Below are positions 56,373-64,000 of a stretch of 64,000 bases of DNA, piece by piece (the first letter of the stretch is position 1; each line of letters opens with the position of its first letter). The DNA comes from Pseudomonas sp. Irchel s3f7 (GTDB lineage Bacteria > Pseudomonadota > Gammaproteobacteria > Pseudomonadales > Pseudomonadaceae). The position numbers and the translations under genes are program-made. The stretch spans positions 186,001-250,000 of the forward strand of contig NZ_FYDO01000001.1 in assembly GCF_900187615.1 (NCBI RefSeq), written 5' to 3'. The notes below the pieces were generated by a model. That model saw nothing but the letters and a program-made list of their open reading frames with translations. It was not told where the DNA came from and did not search any database.

Positions 56373-57935
56373 ATGATGCTTACCAAACGGCGCAGCTCTT
56401 TGGTGGGGTTCATGCTTTTGGCGGTCGGTTTGGTGGGGTTTTCGACGTTGCTACTGCTGACGTCCGAGACTGAACGCCGGAAAACGCGTTTTTCAGAATA
56501 CGTACAGAACATTTCCGGCATCGTGCGCAACCAGCTCGATACCAATGAAGCGGTATTGTCGGGTTTTTCTGCATTTCTTCAGGCCGTCGACCAGAGCGAT
56601 ACGGAAGCAGCCGCTCGCTATGCGGCAGCGGTTTTATCCGCGTACCCTCATATTTACATGCTCGAGGCGGCGAGGGCGGTACCCGTCGCCGAGCAGGCAG
56701 CCTTTGAAAAACTGTTGAGACGCACCTGGCGTCCGGATTTTGCACTCAAGGATTTCCCGAGCCTGGCTCAGCAACCTGCCCAGCATCAGGTCAATCTCAA
56801 TGAGACCTGGCCCGTGTTATTCATGTACCCGCCAGCCCCGGAATCCAGTTCGATCTATGGCGTTCGGCTGGAAACCGTTGGGCATCTTTCATATGCACTG
56901 GCGCGAACCCGCAGCAATCAGAAACCCGTCGTATCACCCGTTTTCTCGATGTACGAAGGGGGTAATGCCTACATTCTGATGCAGTCTGTCAGTCGTACCG
57001 AGGATGCAAGAGAGAGCACGCGCCCCAACTTTTTCGGCAGCACGATGTTGTCGTTGCTTTTGATCAAAACGGACTCGCTATTGCAGGCCGTCAACGATGC
57101 GAACGTCGATCCTTTCGTCCATATCAGCGCTGTTCTGAAAACCGGGGCGGGTACAGAAAACAACGTGTTTTCTACAGACACAGAGCAGGCTGGCGTCCTG
57201 GATCAGTTTTTCTTGCCGTGCCTGACTGATCGGGTCGACATCAGAAACGCATCACAACCCATGACGTTGCTGTTTGAGCGTCAGTTGCGGTTTGGGGATG
57301 TTCTGACCGCCGAAACATGGGTGATTCTTGCCGTTCTGGCCGGGGCACTTGTCCTCATGCCACTTGTGTTGATCCGGCATTTCAAGGCGATAGAAAGGGC
57401 TGAAGTCGAGCACGAACGAGCAACGTATCTGGCAACCCATGACGTACTCACAGAACTTCCCAATCGCTACCTCTTTGCCGATCGATTTGAGCAGGCCATC
57501 GGCCACTGGAAAATGGATGGGACGCAGTTTGCCGTGTTGTTGATCGACCTGGATCACTTCAAGGAAATCAACGATGAATGCGGCCATGAAGTCGGCGATC
57601 AAGTGCTTCGAACGGTCGCAAGTCGCATGCTTCAGGCGACCCGCTCGCGTGACACCGTCGCACGTTATGGAGGGGATGAATTCGTCATTCTGCTCACGGA
57701 CATTACCAGCGCCGAGAGTGCGGAAAAAAAGGCGGAGAGGTTGTTTGGAGCCATCGCTCAGCCGGTCATGACAACCGCTGGCGAGCGAGCGCTCTCGTGC
57801 AGCATCGGGGTTTCGCTGTTTCCTGTTCACGGCCAGAGTCTCGACACGCTGCTTAAAACGGCGGATCAGTCCATGTATGGCGTCAAACAATTAGGTCGCA
57901 AAGGCATCGCAATGACTGAAACGCTAGAGGCCTGA
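56373..57935 (+). CDS. CHASE-domain diguanylate cyclase (GGDEF)
   Basis: A 520-residue membrane-bound enzyme that makes cyclic di-GMP. TM1 (about 10-30) and TM2 (about 315-335) bracket a periplasmic CHASE sensor (about 75-260, with YALARTRSN and related segments). The C-terminal GGDEF domain has the active site GGDEF at 433-437 and an intact inhibitory RxxD site (424-427) five residues before it, so product feedback is likely. The first ATG of ATGATG is used; the frame is open upstream but not protein-like. Its neighbour is an alginate-modifying enzyme, and c-di-GMP commonly controls exopolysaccharides, so a functional link is possible. Confidence 0.9.
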   Translation: MMLTKRRSSLVGFMLLAVGLVGFSTLLLLTSETERRKTRFSEYVQNISGIVRNQLDTNEAVLSGFSAFLQAVDQSDTEAAARYAAAVLSAYPHIYMLEAARAVPVAEQAAFEKLLRRTWRPDFALKDFPSLAQQPAQHQVNLNETWPVLFMYPPAPESSSIYGVRLETVGHLSYALARTRSNQKPVVSPVFSMYEGGNAYILMQSVSRTEDARESTRPNFFGSTMLSLLLIKTDSLLQAVNDANVDPFVHISAVLKTGAGTENNVFSTDTEQAGVLDQFFLPCLTDRVDIRNASQPMTLLFERQLRFGDVLTAETWVILAVLAGALVLMPLVLIRHFKAIERAEVEHERATYLATHDVLTELPNRYLFADRFEQAIGHWKMDGTQFAVLLIDLDHFKEINDECGHEVGDQVLRTVASRMLQATRSRDTVARYGGDEFVILLTDITSAESAEKKAERLFGAIAQPVMTTAGERALSCSIGVSLFPVHGQSLDTLLKTADQSMYGVKQLGRKGIAMTETLEA

Positions 57936-58305
57936 TCTGACGCAGAGATGATGGACTGCTTGCCGGCTGTGCTGCGTAACGGACCGAAACATGCGCTTTT
58001 GTAACGCGCCATGCATGAGGCCGTGCACCAATCGAAGGCGACGCAACGGGCTTTGCGTCCACTACCTCAGTCGTCTCGATGTGTTTTCCATGCCAGTTCG
58101 CTTTCCTGGACGTCTGGTTACCTTCAACTGACGTTTGCCTGGACCGCGGCCGCCGACTGGCACAAAGGCTGCAAGACCCGCATCGGATTTATCTGTACAT
58201 ATTTTCCTGGGCAGCCCGGTCAATGACGATCGAATGGGCTGACATGTCCGGAGTGATATCGGGTATGTAAGGCAGGCTTCAACACCACAAAAGAACAGGC
58301 AAAGG
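57936..58305. other. Intergenic region before a terminator
   Basis: About 370 nt between the cyclase and a strong terminator at 58306. Short open frames here have no ribosome site and no recognisable product. It may simply be the cyclase 3' untranslated region, or hold a small RNA that ends at the terminator. Confidence 0.4.
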
Positions 58306-58340
58306 CGCCTGAAACCAAAAGGTTTCAGGCGTTTTTTTTT
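58306..58340 (+). terminator. Rho-independent terminator
   Basis: CGCCTGAAACC and GGTTTCAGGCG (11 bp), AAAA loop and nine T. It lies 35 nt before the CBS gene, ending upstream transcription. Confidence 0.92.
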
Positions 58341-58374
58341 GATTTTTTAACCGTGATTCGCAGGGTAGGCACTT

Positions 58375-58815
58375 ATGAAAACAGTCGCACAGTTGCTGAA
58401 ACTGAAGGTCTTGCAAAACCAGCAGGTGCATAGCATCGCGCCGGATCAGACGGTGCTCGACGCACTGAAGATGATGGCTGAGAAGAACGTGGGTGCTCTA
58501 CCTGTCATCGAGAAGGGTTTGGTTATCGGTGTTATCAGCGAACGCGACTATGCGCGCAAAGTCGTTCTACAGGGCCGATCTTCGGTGGGTACGCCGGTCA
58601 GGGCCATCATGAGCGCGCCCGTCGTGACGGCAGACAGTCGGCAGAGCATAGAGCGCTGCATGGTGGTCATGACCGACAGTCACCTACGTCATTTACCGGT
58701 GCTGGAGGGTGATCAACTGATTGGCCTTTTATCGATTGGTGATCTGGTGAAAGAAGCCATCGTCGAGCAAGCCAATCTGATCCGGCAGCTGGAGCACTAC
58801 ATTCGCGGAGATTAA
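58375..58815 (+). CDS. Tandem CBS-domain protein
   Basis: A 146-residue cytosolic protein made of two CBS domains (about 8-65 and 75-135): DALKMMAEKNVGALPVIEKG, GVISERDYARKVVL and MVVMTDSHLRHLPVLEGDQ with GLLSIGDLVKE. Paired CBS domains bind adenosine nucleotides and regulate partners; this small stand-alone type is common in proteobacteria and has no fixed target. It has its own transcript start after a terminator. Confidence 0.9.
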   Translation: MKTVAQLLKLKVLQNQQVHSIAPDQTVLDALKMMAEKNVGALPVIEKGLVIGVISERDYARKVVLQGRSSVGTPVRAIMSAPVVTADSRQSIERCMVVMTDSHLRHLPVLEGDQLIGLLSIGDLVKEAIVEQANLIRQLEHYIRGD

Positions 58816-58919
58816 AGCGACCAAGGGTAAGTGCATTGTCTCAACCCACGAGTAAAGGCCTGATCGTCCGGTGGCGGGCGTGTGGGTTGACAAGGACGCG
58901 GCCCGTCAACCCCTGTGCC

Positions 58920-59293
58920 TCAGTTGTTGATGTCTGCCGCGTAGTGGCAAGCCACCTGCCGGCTGTCGAGCAGGCGCAGGGCTGGCTCTTCGGTGCTGCA
59001 ACGCTCGGTGGCGTACGGGCAGCGCTTGTGGAAGGCGCAGCCGGACGGTGGGTTCATCGGGTTGGGCAACTCGCCGACGATCTTGATTTTCGGTTTGTTC
59101 GGGTCTGGGTGAATGGTCGGCGTGGCCGACAACAGGGCCTGGGTGTACGGGTGCAGAGGACGGGTGTAGATGTCCTCTTTCGGGCCCATTTCCACCGGGC
59201 GACCGAGGTACATCACCATCACGTGATCGGCGACGTGACGCACCACCGCTAGGTTGTGCGAGATGAACACGTAGGCCGTGTTGAACTCTTGCG
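58920..59293 (-). pseudogene. dppF-type ABC ATPase 3' fragment
   Basis: The last about 120 codons of a dipeptide/oligopeptide ABC ATPase: the D-loop/H-motif FISHNLAVVRHVADHVMVMY, the conserved RPLHPYTQALLSATP and the cysteine-rich CAFHKRCPYATERC tail. Walker A, signature and Walker B are missing. The homology stops abruptly near 59293, immediately beside an inverted repeat, and beyond it the sequence is unrelated, so the gene was truncated by a deletion or insertion. The upstream dpp genes are replaced by a LacI/TonB module. Not functional as an ATPase. Confidence 0.85.
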
Positions 59294-59312
59294 TCGACTC
59301 CGCCGGAGTCGA
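59294..59312. repeat. Inverted repeat at the dppF truncation point
   Basis: TCGACTCC-GCC-GGAGTCGA, 8-bp perfect arms, located exactly where the dppF-like homology ends. It may be the footprint of the event that truncated the gene. Confidence 0.6.
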
Positions 59313-59392
59313 AGAGGCACGATGGTGCGACAGAGAGTATCTCGCGGCGGTAGATAATTCAGAGTCCTCAGGTCGTGTTTGCAATTCAGCTT

Positions 59393-60433
59393 TCAAGTAC
59401 TTTCACGCTCGATCACCAGGCAATCCAGCAGATTTATCCGCTGCACCTCGCCCTCCACCGGCAGCACTCCCAGGCTTTCCAGCACTCGCGTCGCCGCCAT
59501 TACACCGATTTCCAAGGCCGGTGGTTTGATAGTGCTTAAACTCGGGAGCAGCATTTCGGCAAACGGGTAATCGCCAAACCCAAGCACCGCGCAATCTCCG
59601 GGAATATTAAGCCCCGTGCGTTGCCCGGCCAGCAACCCGCCGGCTGCGAGGTTGTCGTTGGCGAAGATGATTGCATCGGGAGGGGCAGAGGCCTGCATGA
59701 GTGCTTCCATCGCCTGTTTTCCGGCTTCAAACGGCGCCAGACCCACCTCCGGCGCAAATACCCACGGTTCCAGTCCCAGTTCACGAACACAGGTGATGTA
59801 GCCATCGCGGCGCTCCAGCGCACTGAAATCACCGGCGGCACTGTTCTGCACGAAGGCAATTCGCCGATAGCATTTGTCATGCAGGTAACGCGCGGCTGTC
59901 ACGCCCACGTCAAAGTGCGAAAAGCCGATCTGCATTGGCCCGCGCTCCGGTTGGTAGTCCCAGGTTTCAATCACCGGGATGTCCGCTTCAGCGATCATTT
60001 TTTCGGTGCCAACGCTGTGGAAGTGACTGGTCAATACCAACGCCGCCGGCGACCAGCCAAGGAACGCCCGCACCGCACTTTCTTCCTGTTCGACACTGAA
60101 ATAACTCGACGCCAAAAGCAGCTGATAACCGTTGCGACTGAGCGTGTCGCTGAAACCCTGAATAGTGTTGGCGAAGATCGGCCCGGAAATGTTCGGGATC
60201 ACCATGCCGACGATTTTGCCGCGCGCCGAGGCCAACCCTCCGGCGACCAGGTTTGGCACGTAGCCCAATTGCGCAACCACGGCAGCGATGCGCTCGCGTC
60301 GCTCAGGCGATACCTGCTCCGGCTGGTTGAAGAAGCGCGAAACGGTGATGGCCGAGACACCGGCCTGTCGCGCCACGGTGTTGAGGGTAACGCGGCCGGC
60401 GCCTCGGCGTTTACGAGGTAAATTTTCGCTCAA
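59393..60433 (-). CDS. LacI-family regulator
   Basis: A 346-residue LacI/GalR regulator. The N-terminal HTH is VTLNTVARQAGVSAITVSRF (about 15-34), followed by the hinge helix region and a periplasmic-binding-protein-like ligand domain (about 65-335). The family usually represses sugar or sugar-acid genes and releases DNA on ligand binding. It is divergent from the TonB-dependent receptor, and a LacI-type palindrome in the gap overlaps the predicted receptor promoter, so it most likely controls the receptor and the downstream monooxygenase. Ligand unknown. Confidence 0.93.
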   Translation of the reverse strand: MSENLPRKRRGAGRVTLNTVARQAGVSAITVSRFFNQPEQVSPERRERIAAVVAQLGYVPNLVAGGLASARGKIVGMVIPNISGPIFANTIQGFSDTLSRNGYQLLLASSYFSVEQEESAVRAFLGWSPAALVLTSHFHSVGTEKMIAEADIPVIETWDYQPERGPMQIGFSHFDVGVTAARYLHDKCYRRIAFVQNSAAGDFSALERRDGYITCVRELGLEPWVFAPEVGLAPFEAGKQAMEALMQASAPPDAIIFANDNLAAGGLLAGQRTGLNIPGDCAVLGFGDYPFAEMLLPSLSTIKPPALEIGVMAATRVLESLGVLPVEGEVQRINLLDCLVIEREST

Positions 60434-60484
60434 CTCGCAATCCTTTTAAAAACTAAAAGACATATAAAACTAATTTATTAGTAT

Positions 60485-60514
60485 TTGACGATCTATGTAG
60501 CGGTTGTTGATACT
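60485..60514 (+). promoter_or_regulatory. Candidate sigma70 promoter of the TonB receptor
   Basis: TTGACG (60485-60490) and GATACT (60509-60514) with an 18-nt spacer, upstream of the receptor gene and immediately before a LacI-type operator. Confidence 0.5.
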
Positions 60515-60519
60515 GTCGA

Positions 60520-60533
60520 TGTTAGCGCTACCA
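60520..60533. promoter_or_regulatory. LacI-family operator
   Basis: TGTTAGCGCTACCA has the central GC step and near-palindrome of LacI/GntR-type operators. It begins 6 nt after the predicted -10 box, where bound repressor would block initiation. Confidence 0.6.
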
Positions 60534-60638
60534 AAGCGTTTTGTCTGCTACTCGCTCGAGCGAATGCCCAAGACATATTTCAGACGCTGTCGTCGCAGAA
60601 CGGCAGCGGTTCAGGGCACACTTTCGAGCGGGTAGACC

Positions 60639-62858
60639 ATGGGCAATTTTCCTGGGGCAAGAAACACATTGGCGCATTCGATTCGCGCTGCGGGGTGGTT
60701 ATTTACCGGCTTAGCCGTGTTGCCGTCTGGTAATGCGTTCGCCGCCGACAACAGTGAGCCGACGCTTACATCCGTCACAGTCACCGCGACTCGTCGCGAA
60801 GAATCGCTGCAAAAAATCCCGGTGGCGGTGTCAGTCGTCGATGGCGAACAGCTGGAGCGAGACAACCGTAACAGCGTATCGAGCATCGTCCAGCAAGTAC
60901 CGTCGCTGAATTTTCGTACCGGTGCCTCGAACAAGGACACCTCGTTGTTTGTGCGTGGCGTGGGGACGATATCCACTTCCCCTGGCGTTGAACCGACCGT
61001 GGCTACGGTGATCGATGGCGTGGTCTACGCTCGCCCAGGTCAAACGACCCTTGACCTGCTGGATCTGGAACGGATCGAAGTCCTGCGTGGCCCGCAAGGC
61101 ACGCTGTTCGGCAAGAACGCTTCGGCCGGCGTACTCAATATCATCAGCCGGGCACCGACCGCCGAAACCCAAGGTTACATCGACCAATCGAACTACAGTG
61201 GCAACGAAAGCCGTACCCGTTTCGGTCTCGGTGGCAGTCTGATTCCTGACACTTTGAAGGGCTCGATCACCACCTTGTTCGGCAGCTATGACGGCAACGT
61301 CGATAACGAGCACAACGGTCAGGAGGTCAATGGCTACAACCACAAAGGCGCACGCGGCAAACTTGAGTTCACGCCTAACGATGACCTCAAGTTCACCTTT
61401 ATCGCGGACTACATGCAGTCCCATGACGATGCACCGAATGGTGTGGTCAGCGAGTCACTGACGCCGGCCTTTGCAAATGCGTTGAGCCCGGTGCGGGCGT
61501 CCAGCGACAACCGCAAGATCAATACTGACACGCGCAGCCACGTCGATGACATCAACAAGGGCCTCTCTGGCCAACTCGACTGGAGTCTTGGCGATTACAC
61601 ACTGACCTCGATCACCGCGTGGCGTGGCTGGGATAACACCCAATATCAGGATGGTGATCGTCTAAGCACCATCACCGCCGCTTTTCCAGGCTCAGCCGAC
61701 ATAGGCGATCTGGCGTTCGATCAGTATTCGCAAGAGCTGCGCCTGGCGTCACCGAAGGGCGAGTTCCTGGAGTACGTTGGTGGCCTGTTCTACATGCACG
61801 GCAAGGACGATGAAACCTATCAGCGCACGTTGACCACTCCCACAAGCGTCAACCGTGGTATCGCCGATTACAGCACCAGCAACGATAGCTACGCGGTCTT
61901 CGGCGAAAGCACGCTGAACTTCACATCGGCCGTTCGTGGCATCGCCGGTCTGCGCTGGACGCATGACGATCTGGAATACGATCACCGCCGGGTTTCCACT
62001 TCGGCGACCGCCGTCACCGGCATCCAACCGGGCACCAGCAGTTCCGGGTCAGTGGACGAAGACGGCTGGTCAGGTCGGCTTGGCCTGCAATACGACCTGA
62101 CCGATACAGTAACCACTTATCTGACCTATTCGCGGGGCTACAAAGGCCCGGCCTACAACGTGTTCTTCAACATGCAGCCGCGTGATACCGACGCACTGAA
62201 GCCGGAAACGTCCAACAACTGGGAGCTGGGGATCAAGGCCACGTCCTGGAACAATCGCCTGATCACGAACGTCGCGGTATTCCACAGCGAGTACGACAAC
62301 TACCAGGCGAACTTCTTCGACACCGTGGCAGGGCAAGTGGTGACCCGTCTGGTCAACGCCGGCAGTGTCAGCACCGAAGGCGTCGAACTCGACTACGCCT
62401 TGCAGGCCACCCAGCAATTGAAGTTTTCCGGCGCGCTGGCTTACACCCATGCACGCATTGACGAGTTTGCCTGCCCACCGGGTGCCGCAGCGTCGTGCAA
62501 CGTCAATGGCAAGCCGCTTCCGTACAGTCCGGACTGGAAGAGCTACGTGCGCGCCGACTACAGCATCCCGCTGGATAACGGTCTGGATGTCGAACTGGGC
62601 ACCGACTTCAGCTGGCAAAGCGAAGTGCAGTACGACATCAGCCAGAATCCCGACACCAAACAGGGCGCCTACGGGATTTGGAATGCCAGCATCGCTCTGG
62701 CTGATTACAACAACGGCTGGCGAGTAGCGCTGCTCGGCAAAAACCTCGCGGACAAGTCCTATTCACCAATGCTGGCCACTGGCGGCAACTACATCTACCG
62801 CGCCGTGCCACGGGACGACGAACGCTATTTTGGTGTGCAACTGCACAAGGACTTCTGA
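60639..62858 (+). CDS. TonB-dependent outer-membrane receptor
   Basis: A 739-residue TonB-dependent receptor with a signal region (about 1-36, ending NAFA). A TonB-box-like SVTVTATRRE lies near 45, followed by the plug domain (about 55-165; IEVLRGPQGTLFGKNASAG is diagnostic) and a 22-strand barrel ending in the terminal F (LHKDF). It takes up a large or scarce solute across the outer membrane using TonB energy. The plug type (LEVLRGPQGTLFGKN) is that of the non-siderophore group often found beside oxygenases. The LLM monooxygenase starts 2 nt after its stop, so the two share a transcript. Confidence 0.93.
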   Translation: MGNFPGARNTLAHSIRAAGWLFTGLAVLPSGNAFAADNSEPTLTSVTVTATRREESLQKIPVAVSVVDGEQLERDNRNSVSSIVQQVPSLNFRTGASNKDTSLFVRGVGTISTSPGVEPTVATVIDGVVYARPGQTTLDLLDLERIEVLRGPQGTLFGKNASAGVLNIISRAPTAETQGYIDQSNYSGNESRTRFGLGGSLIPDTLKGSITTLFGSYDGNVDNEHNGQEVNGYNHKGARGKLEFTPNDDLKFTFIADYMQSHDDAPNGVVSESLTPAFANALSPVRASSDNRKINTDTRSHVDDINKGLSGQLDWSLGDYTLTSITAWRGWDNTQYQDGDRLSTITAAFPGSADIGDLAFDQYSQELRLASPKGEFLEYVGGLFYMHGKDDETYQRTLTTPTSVNRGIADYSTSNDSYAVFGESTLNFTSAVRGIAGLRWTHDDLEYDHRRVSTSATAVTGIQPGTSSSGSVDEDGWSGRLGLQYDLTDTVTTYLTYSRGYKGPAYNVFFNMQPRDTDALKPETSNNWELGIKATSWNNRLITNVAVFHSEYDNYQANFFDTVAGQVVTRLVNAGSVSTEGVELDYALQATQQLKFSGALAYTHARIDEFACPPGAAASCNVNGKPLPYSPDWKSYVRADYSIPLDNGLDVELGTDFSWQSEVQYDISQNPDTKQGAYGIWNASIALADYNNGWRVALLGKNLADKSYSPMLATGGNYIYRAVPRDDERYFGVQLHKDF

Positions 62859-62860
62859 AC

Positions 62861-64000
62861 ATGACTCGACAGCTGAAACTGGGGGCCTTTCTCATGGCCG
62901 GCGGGCATCACATCGCCGCATGGCGACACCCCGAAGTGGCGGCCGACGCCGGGCTGGATTTCACCCATTACAAACGCCTGGCGCAGATTGCTGAAGCCGC
63001 GAAGTTTGACGCCTTGTTCGTCGCCGATAGCGTCGCCGCGCCGAGGGATGAAATTGCCAGCCGCATGGCACGCTCGGCTTACTTTGAGCCGCTGACGTTG
63101 CTTTCAGCCTTGAGTGTGGTGACCGAAAATATCGGTCTGATCGCCACGACCACCACCAGCTACAACGAGCCGTACCACGTAGCGCGCAAATTCGCTTCCT
63201 TGGATCACCTGTCCGGCGGGCGAGCGGGGTGGAATTTGGTGACCTCGGATAACGCTGCCGAAGCACAAAATTTCGGCCGGTACGAACACATTGGACACGC
63301 TGATCGCTACAGCCGCGCCCGTGAGTTTTGTCAGGTCGTCACGGGGCTGTGGGACAGTTGGGAAGACGACGCGTTTATCCGCGACAAGACGAGCGGCGGC
63401 TATTACGACCCGGCCAAGTTGCATGTGCTGGATCACGTGGGTGAACACTTCCGGGTCAAGGGGCCGCTGAACGTTGCGCGCTCCCCGCAAGGACAACCGG
63501 TGATTGTGCAGGCCGGCTCCTCTGAGGTCGGCCGCGACCTGGCGGCGCAAACGGCGGAGCTGGTATTCACGGCACAAACTTCGTTGGCCAATGCCCAGGC
63601 GTTTTACGCCGATCTCAAAGGCCGTTTGAGCCAGTACGGCCGCAGCCATGACTCCCTGAAAATCATGCCCGGCGTTTTTGTAGTGGTCGGGTCAACGGAA
63701 GAGCAAGCGCAGGAAAAATTTCAAACATTTCAGCGATTGGTCGAGCCTGAAGTTGGCGTTGCTTTGCTTGGGCGCATGCTGGGCAACTTCGACCTGTCGA
63801 AATATCCACTGGACGGGCCGCTCCCGGACCTGCCGCTCACAGAAAGCGGCCAGCAGAGCCGGCAGAAACTGCTGACAGAGTTGGCAGGCCGGGAAAACCT
63901 CAGCCTCGCCGAACTGGGCAGAAAAATTGCCGGTGGTCGCGGGCATTACAGTCTGGTGGGCACACCGGTGCAGATCGCCGACCGACTGCAGGAATGGTTC
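62861..64000 (+). CDS. NtaA/SnaA/DszA-type FMN monooxygenase, truncated by the window edge
   Basis: 380 codons are visible and the frame runs off the right edge; the family is about 440 residues. It belongs to the luciferase-like flavin monooxygenase group of nitrilotriacetate monooxygenase component A: KLGAFLMAGGHHIAAWRHP at the start, ATTTTSYNEPYHVARKFASL and SGGRAGWNLVTS in the FMN site, and PVIVQAGSSEVGR further on. Such enzymes use FMNH2 from a separate reductase to oxidise sulfonates, sulfones, aminopolycarboxylates or similar. It follows the TonB receptor by 2 nt, so import and oxidation of the same compound are likely. Confidence 0.92.
   Translation, partial: MTRQLKLGAFLMAGGHHIAAWRHPEVAADAGLDFTHYKRLAQIAEAAKFDALFVADSVAAPRDEIASRMARSAYFEPLTLLSALSVVTENIGLIATTTTSYNEPYHVARKFASLDHLSGGRAGWNLVTSDNAAEAQNFGRYEHIGHADRYSRAREFCQVVTGLWDSWEDDAFIRDKTSGGYYDPAKLHVLDHVGEHFRVKGPLNVARSPQGQPVIVQAGSSEVGRDLAAQTAELVFTAQTSLANAQAFYADLKGRLSQYGRSHDSLKIMPGVFVVVGSTEEQAQEKFQTFQRLVEPEVGVALLGRMLGNFDLSKYPLDGPLPDLPLTESGQQSRQKLLTELAGRENLSLAELGRKIAGGRGHYSLVGTPVQIADRLQEWF

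Noticed and set aside
58011..58226. 71-codon ORF before the terminator at 58306
   Set aside because: No ribosome site and a composition unlike a real protein.

Overview
The window looks like chromosomal DNA of a Pseudomonas of the P. fluorescens group. The evidence is the complete mexS/mexT/mexEF-oprN locus in its P. aeruginosa order, a Pseudomonas-type DUF1652 protein, several REP hairpin pairs, a PsmE-like alginate epimerase/esterase, and a formate dehydrogenase-N plus selenocysteine cluster ending in tRNA-Sec. Coding density is high and most genes share one GC-rich codon style. No CRISPR array, prophage or complete insertion sequence was seen.

Layout. 1-2.6 kb: a KaiC-like double ATPase cut by the left edge, and a TPR/HEAT lipid- or membrane-anchored protein. 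2.8-6.1 kb: a FUSC/DUF1656/HlyD efflux operon. 6.2-14.6 kb: the mexEF-oprN RND pump, its LysR activator mexT and the divergent mexS, with candidate MexT boxes before mexE and mexS. 15-20 kb: an uncharacterised protein with a MocR-type regulator, then pgm with a 34-codon upstream ORF. 20-24 kb: pirin, a UvrD-like helicase and a DUF1652 protein. 24-28 kb: an AraC regulator, an FAD oxidoreductase, a cupin and a polyamine-type binding protein that appear to form one amine-handling unit. 28-29 kb: a lysozyme-inhibitor-like fusion and a YgdI/YgdR-type lipoprotein. 29-33 kb: a FAN1-type nuclease translationally coupled to a helicase with an N-terminal RecB/Cas4-like nuclease domain. 33-38 kb: a hybrid PAS kinase, a CPA1 antiporter and a PatB-type C-S lyase.

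38.3-47.4 kb is the functional core: fdnGHI (with an in-frame UGA at codon 197 and a SECIS-like hairpin), fdhE, selA, selB and selC. The selenoprotein, its maturation factor and three of the four dedicated selenocysteine components lie on one strand with short gaps or overlaps; selD is not in the window.

47.5-58.8 kb holds gltS, an MscS channel, a ParD/ParE-type toxin-antitoxin pair, the large RTX epimerase/esterase, a CHASE-GGDEF diguanylate cyclase and a CBS protein. Gene remnants (an AspT-like start, a signal-peptide ORF and a dppF 3' end) suggest this end has been rearranged. 59.4-64 kb: a LacI regulator, a TonB-dependent receptor and an FMN monooxygenase cut by the right edge, probably a substrate-inducible uptake and oxidation module.
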